DNA from: Mycolicibacterium tusciae
GTDB taxonomy: Bacteria > Actinomycetota > Actinomycetes > Mycobacteriales > Mycobacteriaceae
Reading direction: 5' to 3'
Assembly: GCF_002086795.1 (NCBI RefSeq)
Contig: NZ_MVIM01000012.1
Location: forward strand, 62,001 to 126,000
Length of the DNA: 64,000 bases
The position numbers and the translations under genes were made by a program. The notes below the pieces were generated by a model. That model ran no database searches. It was not told the DNA's origin and saw nothing but the letters and a program-made list of their open reading frames with translations. Positions 15,720-24,004 of this stretch are shown in pieces (the first letter of the stretch is position 1; each line of letters begins with the position of its first letter).

Positions 15720-17545
15720 CGGTCTACCCGTTCAGCGCGATCGTCGGCCATGACCGCCTGCGCCTGGCGCTGCTGCTGTGTGCGGTGCGCCCGGAGATCG
15801 GTGGCGTGCTGATCCGCGGCGAGAAAGGCACGGCGAAGTCGACTGCCGTGCGCGGCTTGGCCGAGGTGCTGGCCGCGGTGGACGGGGCCGCGCTGGTCGA
15901 ATTGCCCATCGGGGCGACCGAGGACCGTGTCGTCGGCTCGATTGACCTGCAGAAGGTGCTGCGCGACGGTGAGCATGCGTTCTCGCCCGGGCTGCTGGCC
16001 CGTGCGCACGGCGGAGTTCTCTACGTCGACGAGGTCAATCTGCTGCACGACCACCTCGTCGACGTGCTTCTGGACGCCGCCGCGATGGGGCGGGTGCACG
16101 TCGAGCGCGACGGCGTCTCGCACAGCCACGACGCGCGGTTCGTACTTGTCGGGACCATGAATCCCGAAGAGGGCGAACTGCGCCCCCAGCTGCTCGACCG
16201 GTTCGGCCTCACCGTCGACGTGCACGCCTCCCGTGATGTCGATGTACGGGTCGAGGTCGTCCGGCAACGGATGGCTTTCGAGGCGGACCCGGCCGGGTTC
16301 GCCGAACTCTATGCCGAGGCCGACGCCGAACTGGTCGGCCGCATTGCCTCGGCGCGCGACAGATTGAGCTCGGTGACGTTGCCGGACAGCGAGTTACGGC
16401 GGATCGCAGCCCTCTGCGCGGCGTTCGACGTCGACGGTATGCGCGCTGATCTGGTGGTGGCCAGGACGGCGGTTGCGCACGCCGCGTGGCGCGGTGCCGA
16501 CACGGTCGCCGAGGAAGACATCCGGGTGGCCGCCGAACTCGCGTTGCCGCACCGGCGACGTCGCGACCCGTTCGACGATCCCGGTCTGGATCCCGAACAG
16601 CTCGATGAAGCGATGCAACAGGCGGGGGAGTCTGCCGACCCGGACCCGGAGCCGGAGCCCGACCCACCCGGCGGCGGCGAGACCTCGCCCCGTGATTCAT
16701 CGGATCAGGCTGCGCCACAGGGAAATTCGAGTTCATCCACTCAACCCAGCGCAGCGCCGTCCGCGGTGTTCCGCACCCGAACGCTCGTCGTCCCCGGCGT
16801 GGGCGACGGGGCGCCTGGACGCAGATCCCGGGCACGCAACCGCACGGGCACCGTCATCTCGTCGACCACACACGCAAACGAGGGACACGGACTGCACGTA
16901 TTCGGGACGCTGCTCGCCGCGGCCGAACACCAGCGGGTGCCCGGGCGTCCGCGGCCCACGGTGGACGACGTGCGTCACGCCGTTCGGGAAGGGCGGGAAG
17001 GCAATCTGGTGATCTTCGTCGTAGACGCGTCGGGATCGATGGCCGCCCGCGACCGGATGTCGGCGGTCAGCGGAGCCGCGCTGTCGCTGTTGCGCGACGC
17101 GTATCAGCGGCGCGACAAGGTCGCCGTCATCACGTTCCGCCAGACCGATGCCCGGTTGCTGCTGCCGCCGACGACGTCGGTGCACATCGCGAGCCGCCGC
17201 CTGGCCCGTTTCGACACCGGCGGCAAAACTCCTTTGGCGCAAGGGCTGCTGGCCGCGCGTGACGTGGTGGTTCGGGAGAAGGCGCGGGACCGGGCACGCC
17301 GCAGTCTGGTGGTGGTGCTGACCGACGGCCGAGCCACCGGCGGTCCTGATCCGCTGGGACGCGCACGGGAGGCGGCCGCCCGGCTGGTGGCCGAAGGTGC
17401 GACCGCCGTGGTGGTCGACTGCGAGACTTCCTATGTGCGATTGGGTTTGGCCGAGCAACTGGCCGGCCACCTGGGTGCTCCCGCGGTGCGGCTGGCGCAC
17501 CTGCGCGCGGATAACCTCACCGACGTCGTCCGCACCGCCGCCTAA
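15716..17545 (+). CDS. fused AAA+/VWA metal-chelatase subunit (ChlI-ChlD-like; Rv2850c equivalent)
   Basis: A 609-residue fusion of two chelatase subunits. The N-terminal AAA+ part has Walker A RGEKGTAKST (about residues 34-43), Walker B LYVDEVNLL and sensor segment GTMNPEEGELRPQLLDRF. After an acidic, proline- and serine-rich linker (about 300-380) comes a von Willebrand A domain with MIDAS DASGS near residue 437, GGKTPL and LTDGRATGG. Such pairs drive insertion of Mg2+ or Co2+ by a large chelatase subunit. Next to cobO-cobB it probably serves CobN in cobalt insertion, because no cobS/cobT is seen here. The large subunit gene is outside the window. Confidence 0.87.
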   Translation: MTVYPFSAIVGHDRLRLALLLCAVRPEIGGVLIRGEKGTAKSTAVRGLAEVLAAVDGAALVELPIGATEDRVVGSIDLQKVLRDGEHAFSPGLLARAHGGVLYVDEVNLLHDHLVDVLLDAAAMGRVHVERDGVSHSHDARFVLVGTMNPEEGELRPQLLDRFGLTVDVHASRDVDVRVEVVRQRMAFEADPAGFAELYAEADAELVGRIASARDRLSSVTLPDSELRRIAALCAAFDVDGMRADLVVARTAVAHAAWRGADTVAEEDIRVAAELALPHRRRRDPFDDPGLDPEQLDEAMQQAGESADPDPEPEPDPPGGGETSPRDSSDQAAPQGNSSSSTQPSAAPSAVFRTRTLVVPGVGDGAPGRRSRARNRTGTVISSTTHANEGHGLHVFGTLLAAAEHQRVPGRPRPTVDDVRHAVREGREGNLVIFVVDASGSMAARDRMSAVSGAALSLLRDAYQRRDKVAVITFRQTDARLLLPPTTSVHIASRRLARFDTGGKTPLAQGLLAARDVVVREKARDRARRSLVVVLTDGRATGGPDPLGRAREAAARLVAEGATAVVVDCETSYVRLGLAEQLAGHLGAPAVRLAHLRADNLTDVVRTAA

Positions 17546-17584
17546 GTTATGGGCCCACAACGAAGTTAGGGGAGGGAGGTACCC

Positions 17585-18199
17585 ATGCCTCAGGGTCAAC
17601 CGGCCACCGTCCCCGAGGACGGGCTGACCACCCGCGCTCGACGCAACGCCCCACTGCTCGCGGTGCACACCGGTGCAGGCAAGGGCAAGTCGACCGCCGC
17701 GTTCGGAATGGCGTTGCGGGCGTGGAATCAGGGCTTTTCCGTGGCGGTGTTCCAGTTCGTCAAGAGCGCCAAATGGAAGGTCGGCGAAGAGGCGGCCTTC
17801 GGCCAGCTGGGTCGGCTGCACGACGAGCACGGGGTCGGCGGCGCCGTCGAATGGCACAAGATGGGTGCGGGCTGGTCGTGGTCGCGTAAGCACGGCAACG
17901 AAGACGATCACGCGGCCGCCGCGGCCGACGGCTGGGCAGAGATCACCCGCCGCCTCGCCGAGGAACGCCACGACTTCTATGTGCTCGACGAGTTCACCTA
18001 TCCGCTGAAGTGGGGCTGGATCGACGTCGACGGAGTGATCGAGGTGCTGACGCGAAGGCCCGGTACCCAGCATGTGGTCATCACCGGCCGCGACGCCCCG
18101 CAGAAACTGCTCGACGCCGCGGACCTCGTCACCGAGATGACCAAGGTCAAACACCCGATGGACGCCGGCCGCAAGGGCCAAAAGGGCATCGAATGGTGA
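17585..18199 (+). CDS. cobO: cob(I)yrinic acid a,c-diamide adenosyltransferase
   Basis: A 204-residue CobA/CobO-type adenosyltransferase that attaches the 5'-deoxyadenosyl group from ATP to the corrinoid cobalt. P-loop HTGAGKGKSTAA lies near residue 30; VLDEFTYPLKWGW and VITGRDAP are family segments, and the C-terminus VKHPMDAGRKGQKGIEW is strongly conserved. GGGGAGGGAGG upstream supports ATG 17585. Its stop overlaps the cobB start. Confidence 0.94.
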   Translation: MPQGQPATVPEDGLTTRARRNAPLLAVHTGAGKGKSTAAFGMALRAWNQGFSVAVFQFVKSAKWKVGEEAAFGQLGRLHDEHGVGGAVEWHKMGAGWSWSRKHGNEDDHAAAAADGWAEITRRLAEERHDFYVLDEFTYPLKWGWIDVDGVIEVLTRRPGTQHVVITGRDAPQKLLDAADLVTEMTKVKHPMDAGRKGQKGIEW

Positions 18200-19575
18200 G
18201 TACCCCCGCCGTGGTCATCGCCGCCCCGGCATCCGGCGGTGGAAAGACCACTGTGGCAACGGGTTTGATGGGTGCCCTACGGAAGGCGGGCTACTCCGTC
18301 GCGCCGTTCAAGGTCGGGCCCGACTTCATCGACCCCGGATACCACGCACTGGCCGCACAGCGCCCCGGCCGCAACCTCGACCCGGTGCTGGTCGGCGAAC
18401 ATCGCATCGGCCCGCTGTATCGGCATGGCAGCGCCGCGGCCGACATCGCAGTCGTCGAGGGCGTGATGGGCCTGTTCGACGGGCGGATCGCCGACGGCTT
18501 CACGGGCCTCGCCGAAGGGTCCACCGCGCACGTGGCGGCCCTGCTCGGTGCGCCGGTGATCCTGGTGGTCGACGCACGTGGCCAGAGTCACAGCGCCGCC
18601 GCACTGCTGCACGGCTTCTCGACGTTCGACTCGACGATCCGGGTTGCCGGCGTCATCCTCAACCGGGTCGGGTCAGCGCGCCACGAGGAGGTGCTGCGGC
18701 AGGCGTGTGAACACGCCGGGCTGACGGTGTTCGGCGCCATCCCGAGAGTCGACGAGTTATCCGTTCCGTCAAGACATCTCGGCCTCGTGACAGCCGTCGA
18801 GCACGGCATCCGGGCCCGTACCGCGGTGGCGGCGATGATCGGCCGCGTCGAACGTCACGTCGACCTGTCGGCGATCGCCGAGATCGCGGCCAGCCGAGTC
18901 GCCGACGAGCCCTGGGATCCCGCGGCCGGGGGTCCCGTCACCGAGGACGTGACGGTGGCGCTCGCCGCGGGCAAGGCGTTCAGCTTCGGTTACGCCGAGC
19001 ACCGCGAACTGCTAGTGGGAAGCGGCGCCGACGTCGTGGAATTCGACCCGCTGACCGAACCGCTGCCGCCGCGGACCGCGGCACTCGTCCTACCCGGCGG
19101 CTTCCCGGAACAGTTCGGTACCGAACTGTCGGGCAATGCGGTTGTGCGGCAACAGATCAAGAGCCTCGCCGCATCCGGTGCACCGGTGCACGCCGAATGT
19201 GCCGGGCTGGCTTATCTGGTCGACGATCTCGACGGGCAGCCGATGTGTGGTGTGCTGTCCGGCTCGGCACACTTCACCGACCGCCTGACGCTGGGCTACC
19301 GCAACGCCGTCGCGGTAACCGAATCGCCGCTGTACGAAATCGGGGACCGTGCCGTCGGTCACGAATTCCATCGCACTGCAGTGGAATTCACCAAAGAATA
19401 TGCACCAGCCTGGGTGTTCGGCGACCGCCCGGCCAACCGGACCGAAGACGGTGCGGTAGACGGCGGTGTGCACGCGAGCTACCTGCATACCCATCCGGCC
19501 GCACACCCGCAAGCGATATCGCGCTTCGTCGCCGCGGCGGAGTCGAGTTTCTACTCCAGCCACCACAACCTCTAA
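18193..19575 (+). CDS. cobB: cobyrinate a,c-diamide synthase
   Basis: A 460-residue glutamine amidotransferase that amidates the a and c carboxylates of cobyrinate. The N-terminal P-loop is ASGGGKTT (about residues 12-19); VGPDFIDPGYH and EGVMGLFDG follow. The C-terminal class I amidotransferase domain has HAECAGLAYL with the nucleophile Cys and GHEFHRT near its end. ATG 18193 overlaps the cobO stop by seven bases; GTG 18196 is the only near alternative. Confidence 0.94.
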   Translation: MVSTPAVVIAAPASGGGKTTVATGLMGALRKAGYSVAPFKVGPDFIDPGYHALAAQRPGRNLDPVLVGEHRIGPLYRHGSAAADIAVVEGVMGLFDGRIADGFTGLAEGSTAHVAALLGAPVILVVDARGQSHSAAALLHGFSTFDSTIRVAGVILNRVGSARHEEVLRQACEHAGLTVFGAIPRVDELSVPSRHLGLVTAVEHGIRARTAVAAMIGRVERHVDLSAIAEIAASRVADEPWDPAAGGPVTEDVTVALAAGKAFSFGYAEHRELLVGSGADVVEFDPLTEPLPPRTAALVLPGGFPEQFGTELSGNAVVRQQIKSLAASGAPVHAECAGLAYLVDDLDGQPMCGVLSGSAHFTDRLTLGYRNAVAVTESPLYEIGDRAVGHEFHRTAVEFTKEYAPAWVFGDRPANRTEDGAVDGGVHASYLHTHPAAHPQAISRFVAAAESSFYSSHHNL

Positions 19576-19578
19576 ACT
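19573..19578 (+). promoter_or_regulatory. -10 element for cysG, overlapping the cobB stop codon
   Basis: TAAACT ends six bases before GTG 19585. It includes the cobB TAA stop. It would give cysG its own leaderless transcript besides read-through from cobO-cobB. Confidence 0.5.
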
Positions 19579-19584
19579 CGGCAG

Positions 19585-20781
19585 GTGACCGAGAACGCCT
19601 ACCTCGTCGGCCTGCGCCTTGGTGGCAGGAAGGTCGTCGTCGTCGGAGGCGGCACCGTGGCGCAACGGCGGCTCCCGCTGCTGGTGGCCAATGGCGCCGA
19701 CGTGCACGTCATCTCCCGCAGCGCCACTCCGGCGGTCGAGGCCATGGATGGAATCACGTTGGAACTCAGAGAGTTTCGTGACGGCGATCTGAACGGCGCC
19801 TGGTACGCGATCGCGGCGACCGACGATCCGGCCGTCAACGCCGCCGTCGTCGCCGAGGCCGAACGGAACCGGATCTTCTGTGTGCGGGCCGACGTCGCCC
19901 GCGAGGGCACCGCGGTGACCCCCGCCTCGTTCGAGTACGAAGGCCTGGCCGTCGGGGTGCTCGCAGGTGGAGACCACCGCCGGTCGGCGGCGATCCGGTC
20001 GGCTGTCCACGAGGCCCTGCAGCAGGGGCTCATCGCCGGCGAGACGCCGGGTGTGCTGCCCGGTGGGGTGGCGTTGGTCGGCGGCGGCCCCGGCGATCCC
20101 GAACTGATCACCGTGCGCGGCAGGCGCATGCTGGCCCAGGCCGACGTCGTCGTCGCAGACCGCCTGGCGCCGCCGGAACTGCTCGCCGAGCTCTCGCCGC
20201 ATGTCGAGGTCATCGACGCCGCCAAGATCCCGTACGGGCGCGCCATGGCCCAGGACGCCATCAACGAGGTGCTCGTCGACCGGGCCAGGGCCGGCAAGTT
20301 CGTGGTGCGGCTCAAGGGCGGCGATCCGTTCGTGTTCGCGCGGGGCTACGAAGAGGTGATCGCGTGTGCCGACGCGGGGATTCCCGTCACAGTCGTGCCG
20401 GGTGTGACAAGTGCCATAGCGGTGCCCGCGCTGGCGGGCGTTCCCGTCACTCATCGAGGGGTCACCCACGAGTTCGTCGTGGTCAGCGGGCATGTTGCGC
20501 CTGACCACCCCGAATCGTTAGTGAATTGGAATGCGCTGGCCCAGATGTCGGGCACGATTGTGCTGCTGATGGCCGTCGAGCGCATCGAGCAGTTCGCCAA
20601 GGCGCTGCTGGACGGTGGGCGACCTGCAGAAACGCCGGTCCTGGTCGTACAGCACGGCACCACGGCAGCGCAGCGGACCCTGCGAGCCACCCTCGGCGAC
20701 GCCGCCGAACGCATCCGCGAAGACGGCGTGCGCCCCCCGGCGATCATCGTGATCGGCCCCGTGGCGGCCTTCGGCGGTTAA
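19585..20781 (+). CDS. cysG: siroheme synthase / uroporphyrinogen-III C-methyltransferase
   Basis: A 398-residue fusion. The N-terminal precorrin-2 dehydrogenase part has the NAD motif VVVVGGGTVAQRR (about residues 17-29). The C-terminal SAM-dependent methyltransferase has GGGPGDPELIT, VRLKGGDPFVF, VVPGVTSA and VPVTHRG. It makes precorrin-2, the branch point between siroheme (sulfite and nitrite reductases) and cobalamin. The linker between the domains is short, as in M. tuberculosis Rv2847c. Last gene of the corrinoid run. Confidence 0.93.
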   Translation: MTENAYLVGLRLGGRKVVVVGGGTVAQRRLPLLVANGADVHVISRSATPAVEAMDGITLELREFRDGDLNGAWYAIAATDDPAVNAAVVAEAERNRIFCVRADVAREGTAVTPASFEYEGLAVGVLAGGDHRRSAAIRSAVHEALQQGLIAGETPGVLPGGVALVGGGPGDPELITVRGRRMLAQADVVVADRLAPPELLAELSPHVEVIDAAKIPYGRAMAQDAINEVLVDRARAGKFVVRLKGGDPFVFARGYEEVIACADAGIPVTVVPGVTSAIAVPALAGVPVTHRGVTHEFVVVSGHVAPDHPESLVNWNALAQMSGTIVLLMAVERIEQFAKALLDGGRPAETPVLVVQHGTTAAQRTLRATLGDAAERIREDGVRPPAIIVIGPVAAFGG

Positions 20782-20800
20782 AGGATTCTTAAGATTACTG

Positions 20801-20806
20801 TAAGGT
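20801..20806 (+). promoter_or_regulatory. -10 element for efpA
   Basis: TAAGGT ends seven bases before ATG 20814 in an AT-rich stretch (20771-20810) unlike its surroundings. This fits a strong leaderless promoter. Confidence 0.6.
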
Positions 20807-20813
20807 AACCCGC

Positions 20814-22394
20814 ATGACGGCTCTCAATGACGCCGAGCGGGCAGCCATGTTTCGCGACGCCGAAGGTGGGGCAAACCGGTCGTTACCTATGAATGTGGGC
20901 TACCCCGGCCAGGAGCGAACCGGCAGGTACCCGGCTTGGCTGCCTTCGCGGCGGTTCATCGCCGCGGTCATCGCGATCGGTGGCATGCAGCTGCTTGCCA
21001 CCATGGACAGCACCGTCGCGATCGTCGCGCTTCCTAAGATCCAAGACGAGCTAAGCCTCTCCGACGCTGGTCGCAGCTGGGTTATCACCGCATACGTTCT
21101 GACGTTCGGCGGGCTGATGCTGCTCGGTGGCCGCCTCGGCGACGTCATCGGGCGCAAGCGCACCTTCATCGTCGGCGTCGCGCTGTTCACCATCGCCTCG
21201 GTGCTGTGCGGTCTCGCCTGGAACGAGGCGACCCTGGTCACCGCCCGGTTGCTGCAGGGTGTGGGCGCGGCGATCGCGTCGCCGACCGCTCTGGCGCTGA
21301 TCGCGACCACGTTCCCGAAGGGACCCGCGCGCAACGCCGCGACCGCGATCTTCGCCGCCATGACGGGCATCGGATCCGTCATGGGCCTCATCGTCGGCGG
21401 CGCGCTGACCGAGGTGTCCTGGCGCTGGGCATTCCTCATCAACATCCCCATCGGGCTGCTGATGATCCACCTGGCCCGCAGGACGCTGCGCGAAACGCAC
21501 CGTGAGCGGCTGAAGCTCGACGCCACCGGCGCGATCCTGGCCACGCTCGGCTGCACCGCCGCGGTGTTCGCGTTCTCGATGGGGCCCGAGCAGGGCTGGG
21601 TGTCGCCGCTGACCGTCGGCTCCGGTCTGGCCGCTTGCACGTTCCTGCTGGCGTTCGTCTACGTCGAGCGCACCGCCGAGAACCCGGTGATGCCGCTGGA
21701 ACTGTTCAAGGACCGCAACCGCGTTGCGACGTTCGCCGCGGTGTTCCTGGCCGGCGGAGTGATGTTCACGCTGACCGTGCTGATCGGTCTGTACGTCCAG
21801 GACGTGATGGGCTACAGCCCGCTGAGGGCAGGCGTCGGGTTCATCCCGTTCGTGGTCGCGCTCGGGATCGGCCTCGGCGTGTCGTCGCAGCTGGTGCAGA
21901 AGTTCCCGCCGCGGTGGCTGGTGATCGCCGGCGGTGTTCTGGTGCTCGGTGCGATGATCTACGGCTCCACGCTGGATGCCAACATCCCGTACTTCCCGAA
22001 CCTGGTCATCCCGATCACGATCGGTGGCTTGGGCATCGGGATGATCGTGGTCCCGCTGATGCTGTCGGCGATCGCCGGCGTCGGCTTCGACCAGATCGGC
22101 CCGGTGTCGGCGATCGCGCTGATGCTGCAGAACCTCGGCGGTCCGGTCGTGCTGGCCATCATCCAGGCCGTCATCACGTCGCGCACCCTCTACCTGGGCG
22201 GTACCAACGGCCCGGTCAAGGACATGGACGCCGCGCAGTTGCACGCCCTGGATCAGGGCTATACCTACGGTCTGCTGTGGGTCGCCGCGGTCGCGGTGAT
22301 CGTCGGCGCCGTCGCCCTGTTCATCGGCTACAACGCCTCGCAGGTGGCGCACGCGCAGGAAGTCAAGGACGCGATCGACCAGGGCGAGCTCTAG
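20814..22394 (+). CDS. efpA: MFS multidrug exporter EfpA (14-helix, QacA/EmrB type)
   Basis: A 526-residue major facilitator with about 14 membrane segments. A roughly 35-residue cytoplasmic N-terminus precedes helix 1, which carries DSTVAIVALP. WVITAYVLTFGG and GGRLGDVIGRKRTF are the DHA2-family motif A region, and VGAAIASPTALALI is motif C-like. M. tuberculosis EfpA (Rv2846c) is an inner-membrane exporter linked to tolerance of several drugs. The gene follows cysG and is followed by a close paralogue in tandem. Confidence 0.93.
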   Translation: MTALNDAERAAMFRDAEGGANRSLPMNVGYPGQERTGRYPAWLPSRRFIAAVIAIGGMQLLATMDSTVAIVALPKIQDELSLSDAGRSWVITAYVLTFGGLMLLGGRLGDVIGRKRTFIVGVALFTIASVLCGLAWNEATLVTARLLQGVGAAIASPTALALIATTFPKGPARNAATAIFAAMTGIGSVMGLIVGGALTEVSWRWAFLINIPIGLLMIHLARRTLRETHRERLKLDATGAILATLGCTAAVFAFSMGPEQGWVSPLTVGSGLAACTFLLAFVYVERTAENPVMPLELFKDRNRVATFAAVFLAGGVMFTLTVLIGLYVQDVMGYSPLRAGVGFIPFVVALGIGLGVSSQLVQKFPPRWLVIAGGVLVLGAMIYGSTLDANIPYFPNLVIPITIGGLGIGMIVVPLMLSAIAGVGFDQIGPVSAIALMLQNLGGPVVLAIIQAVITSRTLYLGGTNGPVKDMDAAQLHALDQGYTYGLLWVAAVAVIVGAVALFIGYNASQVAHAQEVKDAIDQGEL

Positions 22395-22458
22395 AGCTGT
22401 GACTTCGGTGTAGTTGGTCGCGCACACCGCAACTGACTCCACCCGATTCTCCGGTCGG

Positions 22459-22464
22459 TAGGCT
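22459..22464 (+). promoter_or_regulatory. -10 element for the second efpA-type gene
   Basis: TAGGCT ends eight bases before ATG 22473. It indicates separate transcription of the paralogue rather than simple read-through from efpA. Confidence 0.5.
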
Positions 22465-22472
22465 GGCAAGCC

Positions 22473-23975
22473 ATGTCTGCGGTGGGCGGTTCCTCAGGGT
22501 CGGACCGGGCCACCAAACCGCTGTCGTCATCGGTGCTGGGCCCGGCGATCATCGCGATCACCGGCATGCAGCTCATGTCGACGCTCGACGGCACCATCGT
22601 CATCGTCGCGCTGCCTCGAATGCAGGCCGATCTCGGCCTCTCCGACCCCGGCAAGAGCTGGGTCATCACCGCATACGTCCTCGCCTTCGGTGGGCTGCTG
22701 CTGCTCGGCGGGCGCATCGGCGACGCCATCGGCCACAAACGCGCGTTCCTGTCCGGCGTCGGCGTGTTCACAATCGCGTCGTTGGTGTGCGGGCTGTCCA
22801 CCGACGGCGTCACGCTGATCGTCGCGCGTGCGGTGCAGGGCACCGGTGCGGCGATCGCCGCACCGACGGGCCTGGCCCTGATTGCGACGACGTACGCGGT
22901 CGGGCAGGCCCGTAATCGCGCGATGGCGGTGTCGGCCGCGATGCAGGGCATCGGTTCGGTCCTGGGGCTAGTGCTCGGCGGCGCCTTGACCGTCGTCTCG
23001 TGGCGACTGGCGTTCCTGATCAACATTCCGATCGGCATCGTGATCATCATCGTCGCCGTCCTGAAGGTCAACGAGACGCATCACGAACGGCTGAAGCTCG
23101 ATGTCACCGGCGCCATCCTGGCCACCCTGGGTTGCACCTCGGCGGTCCTGGTGTTCACGCAGGGCCCACCGCGAGGCTGGGTCGACCCGTGGGTGATCGG
23201 CGCGGGCGTCGCCTCGGCGATCTTCTTCATCGCGTTCCTGATCGTCGAGCGCCAGGCCGACCACCCGATCGTGCCGTTCTCGGTGTTCGACAACCGCAAC
23301 CGGGTGATGACCTTCATCTCGCTGTTCCTCGCGGGCGGCGTCATGTTGACGCTCAGCGTGATGGTCGGCCTGCTCGTGCAGGATGTGCTCGGCTACTCAC
23401 CGTTGCGCGCGGGCGTGAGTTTCATCCCGTTTGCGATCGCGTTCGGCATCGGCAGCATCGTGGCGGCCAAGTTCGCGCCACATGTCGCGCCGCGCTGGCT
23501 GATCCTCGGCGGCGGGTTGTTCGTGCTCGTCGCCATGCTCTACGGCTCGACGCTGGACCGCGACGTCCCGTACTTTCCGGACCTGTTCGGACTCGTCATC
23601 GTCGGTGGCTTCGGCATCGGCGCGATCGCGGTGATCCTGCCGTTGTGTGCGATCGCCGGGGTGGGACCGAAGGAGATCGGCCCGGTGTCGTCGATCACGC
23701 TGATGGTGCAGAACCTCGGCGGTCCAGTGGTCCTGGTCGTGATCCAGGCCGTGCAGACCTCCCGCACGCTCTATCTCGGCGGTACGACGGGTCCGGTCAA
23801 GGACATGACGCCCGCGCAGCTTGATGCGCTGGGCTACGGCTACACCTACTCGTTGCTCTGGGTCGCAGGCGTTGCGGTGATCGTCGGCGTCACGGCGTTC
23901 TGGATCGGATTCTCGGCACGTCAGATCGCGGCCGCTCAGCACACCCGCGAGGCGGTCGAGGCGGGCGAGCTCTAA
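22473..23975 (+). CDS. second EfpA-like MFS exporter (tandem paralogue)
   Basis: A 500-residue, 14-helix transporter aligned with EfpA along its whole length. Shared segments include SWVITAYVLAFGG, ERLKLD.TGAILATLGCT, VMVGLLVQDVLGYSPLRAG, and near the end TSRTLYLGGT.GPVKDM with an AGEL/QGEL tail. It lacks the first 30 or so residues of EfpA. Helix 1 has DGTIVIVALP in place of DSTVAIVALP, so the acidic residue is kept. Substrate unknown; divergence between the copies suggests different or wider specificity. The proS promoter lies just downstream. Confidence 0.9.
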   Translation: MSAVGGSSGSDRATKPLSSSVLGPAIIAITGMQLMSTLDGTIVIVALPRMQADLGLSDPGKSWVITAYVLAFGGLLLLGGRIGDAIGHKRAFLSGVGVFTIASLVCGLSTDGVTLIVARAVQGTGAAIAAPTGLALIATTYAVGQARNRAMAVSAAMQGIGSVLGLVLGGALTVVSWRLAFLINIPIGIVIIIVAVLKVNETHHERLKLDVTGAILATLGCTSAVLVFTQGPPRGWVDPWVIGAGVASAIFFIAFLIVERQADHPIVPFSVFDNRNRVMTFISLFLAGGVMLTLSVMVGLLVQDVLGYSPLRAGVSFIPFAIAFGIGSIVAAKFAPHVAPRWLILGGGLFVLVAMLYGSTLDRDVPYFPDLFGLVIVGGFGIGAIAVILPLCAIAGVGPKEIGPVSSITLMVQNLGGPVVLVVIQAVQTSRTLYLGGTTGPVKDMTPAQLDALGYGYTYSLLWVAGVAVIVGVTAFWIGFSARQIAAAQHTREAVEAGEL

Positions 23976-23990
23976 GGGCGCGCCGGTCAG

Positions 23991-23996
23991 TAAGGT
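23991..23996 (+). promoter_or_regulatory. -10 element for proS
   Basis: TAAGGT, the same hexamer as at efpA, ends eight bases before GTG 24005. It favours GTG 24005 over TTG 23996. Confidence 0.5.
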
Positions 23997-24004
23997 TGGC
24001 GGCT

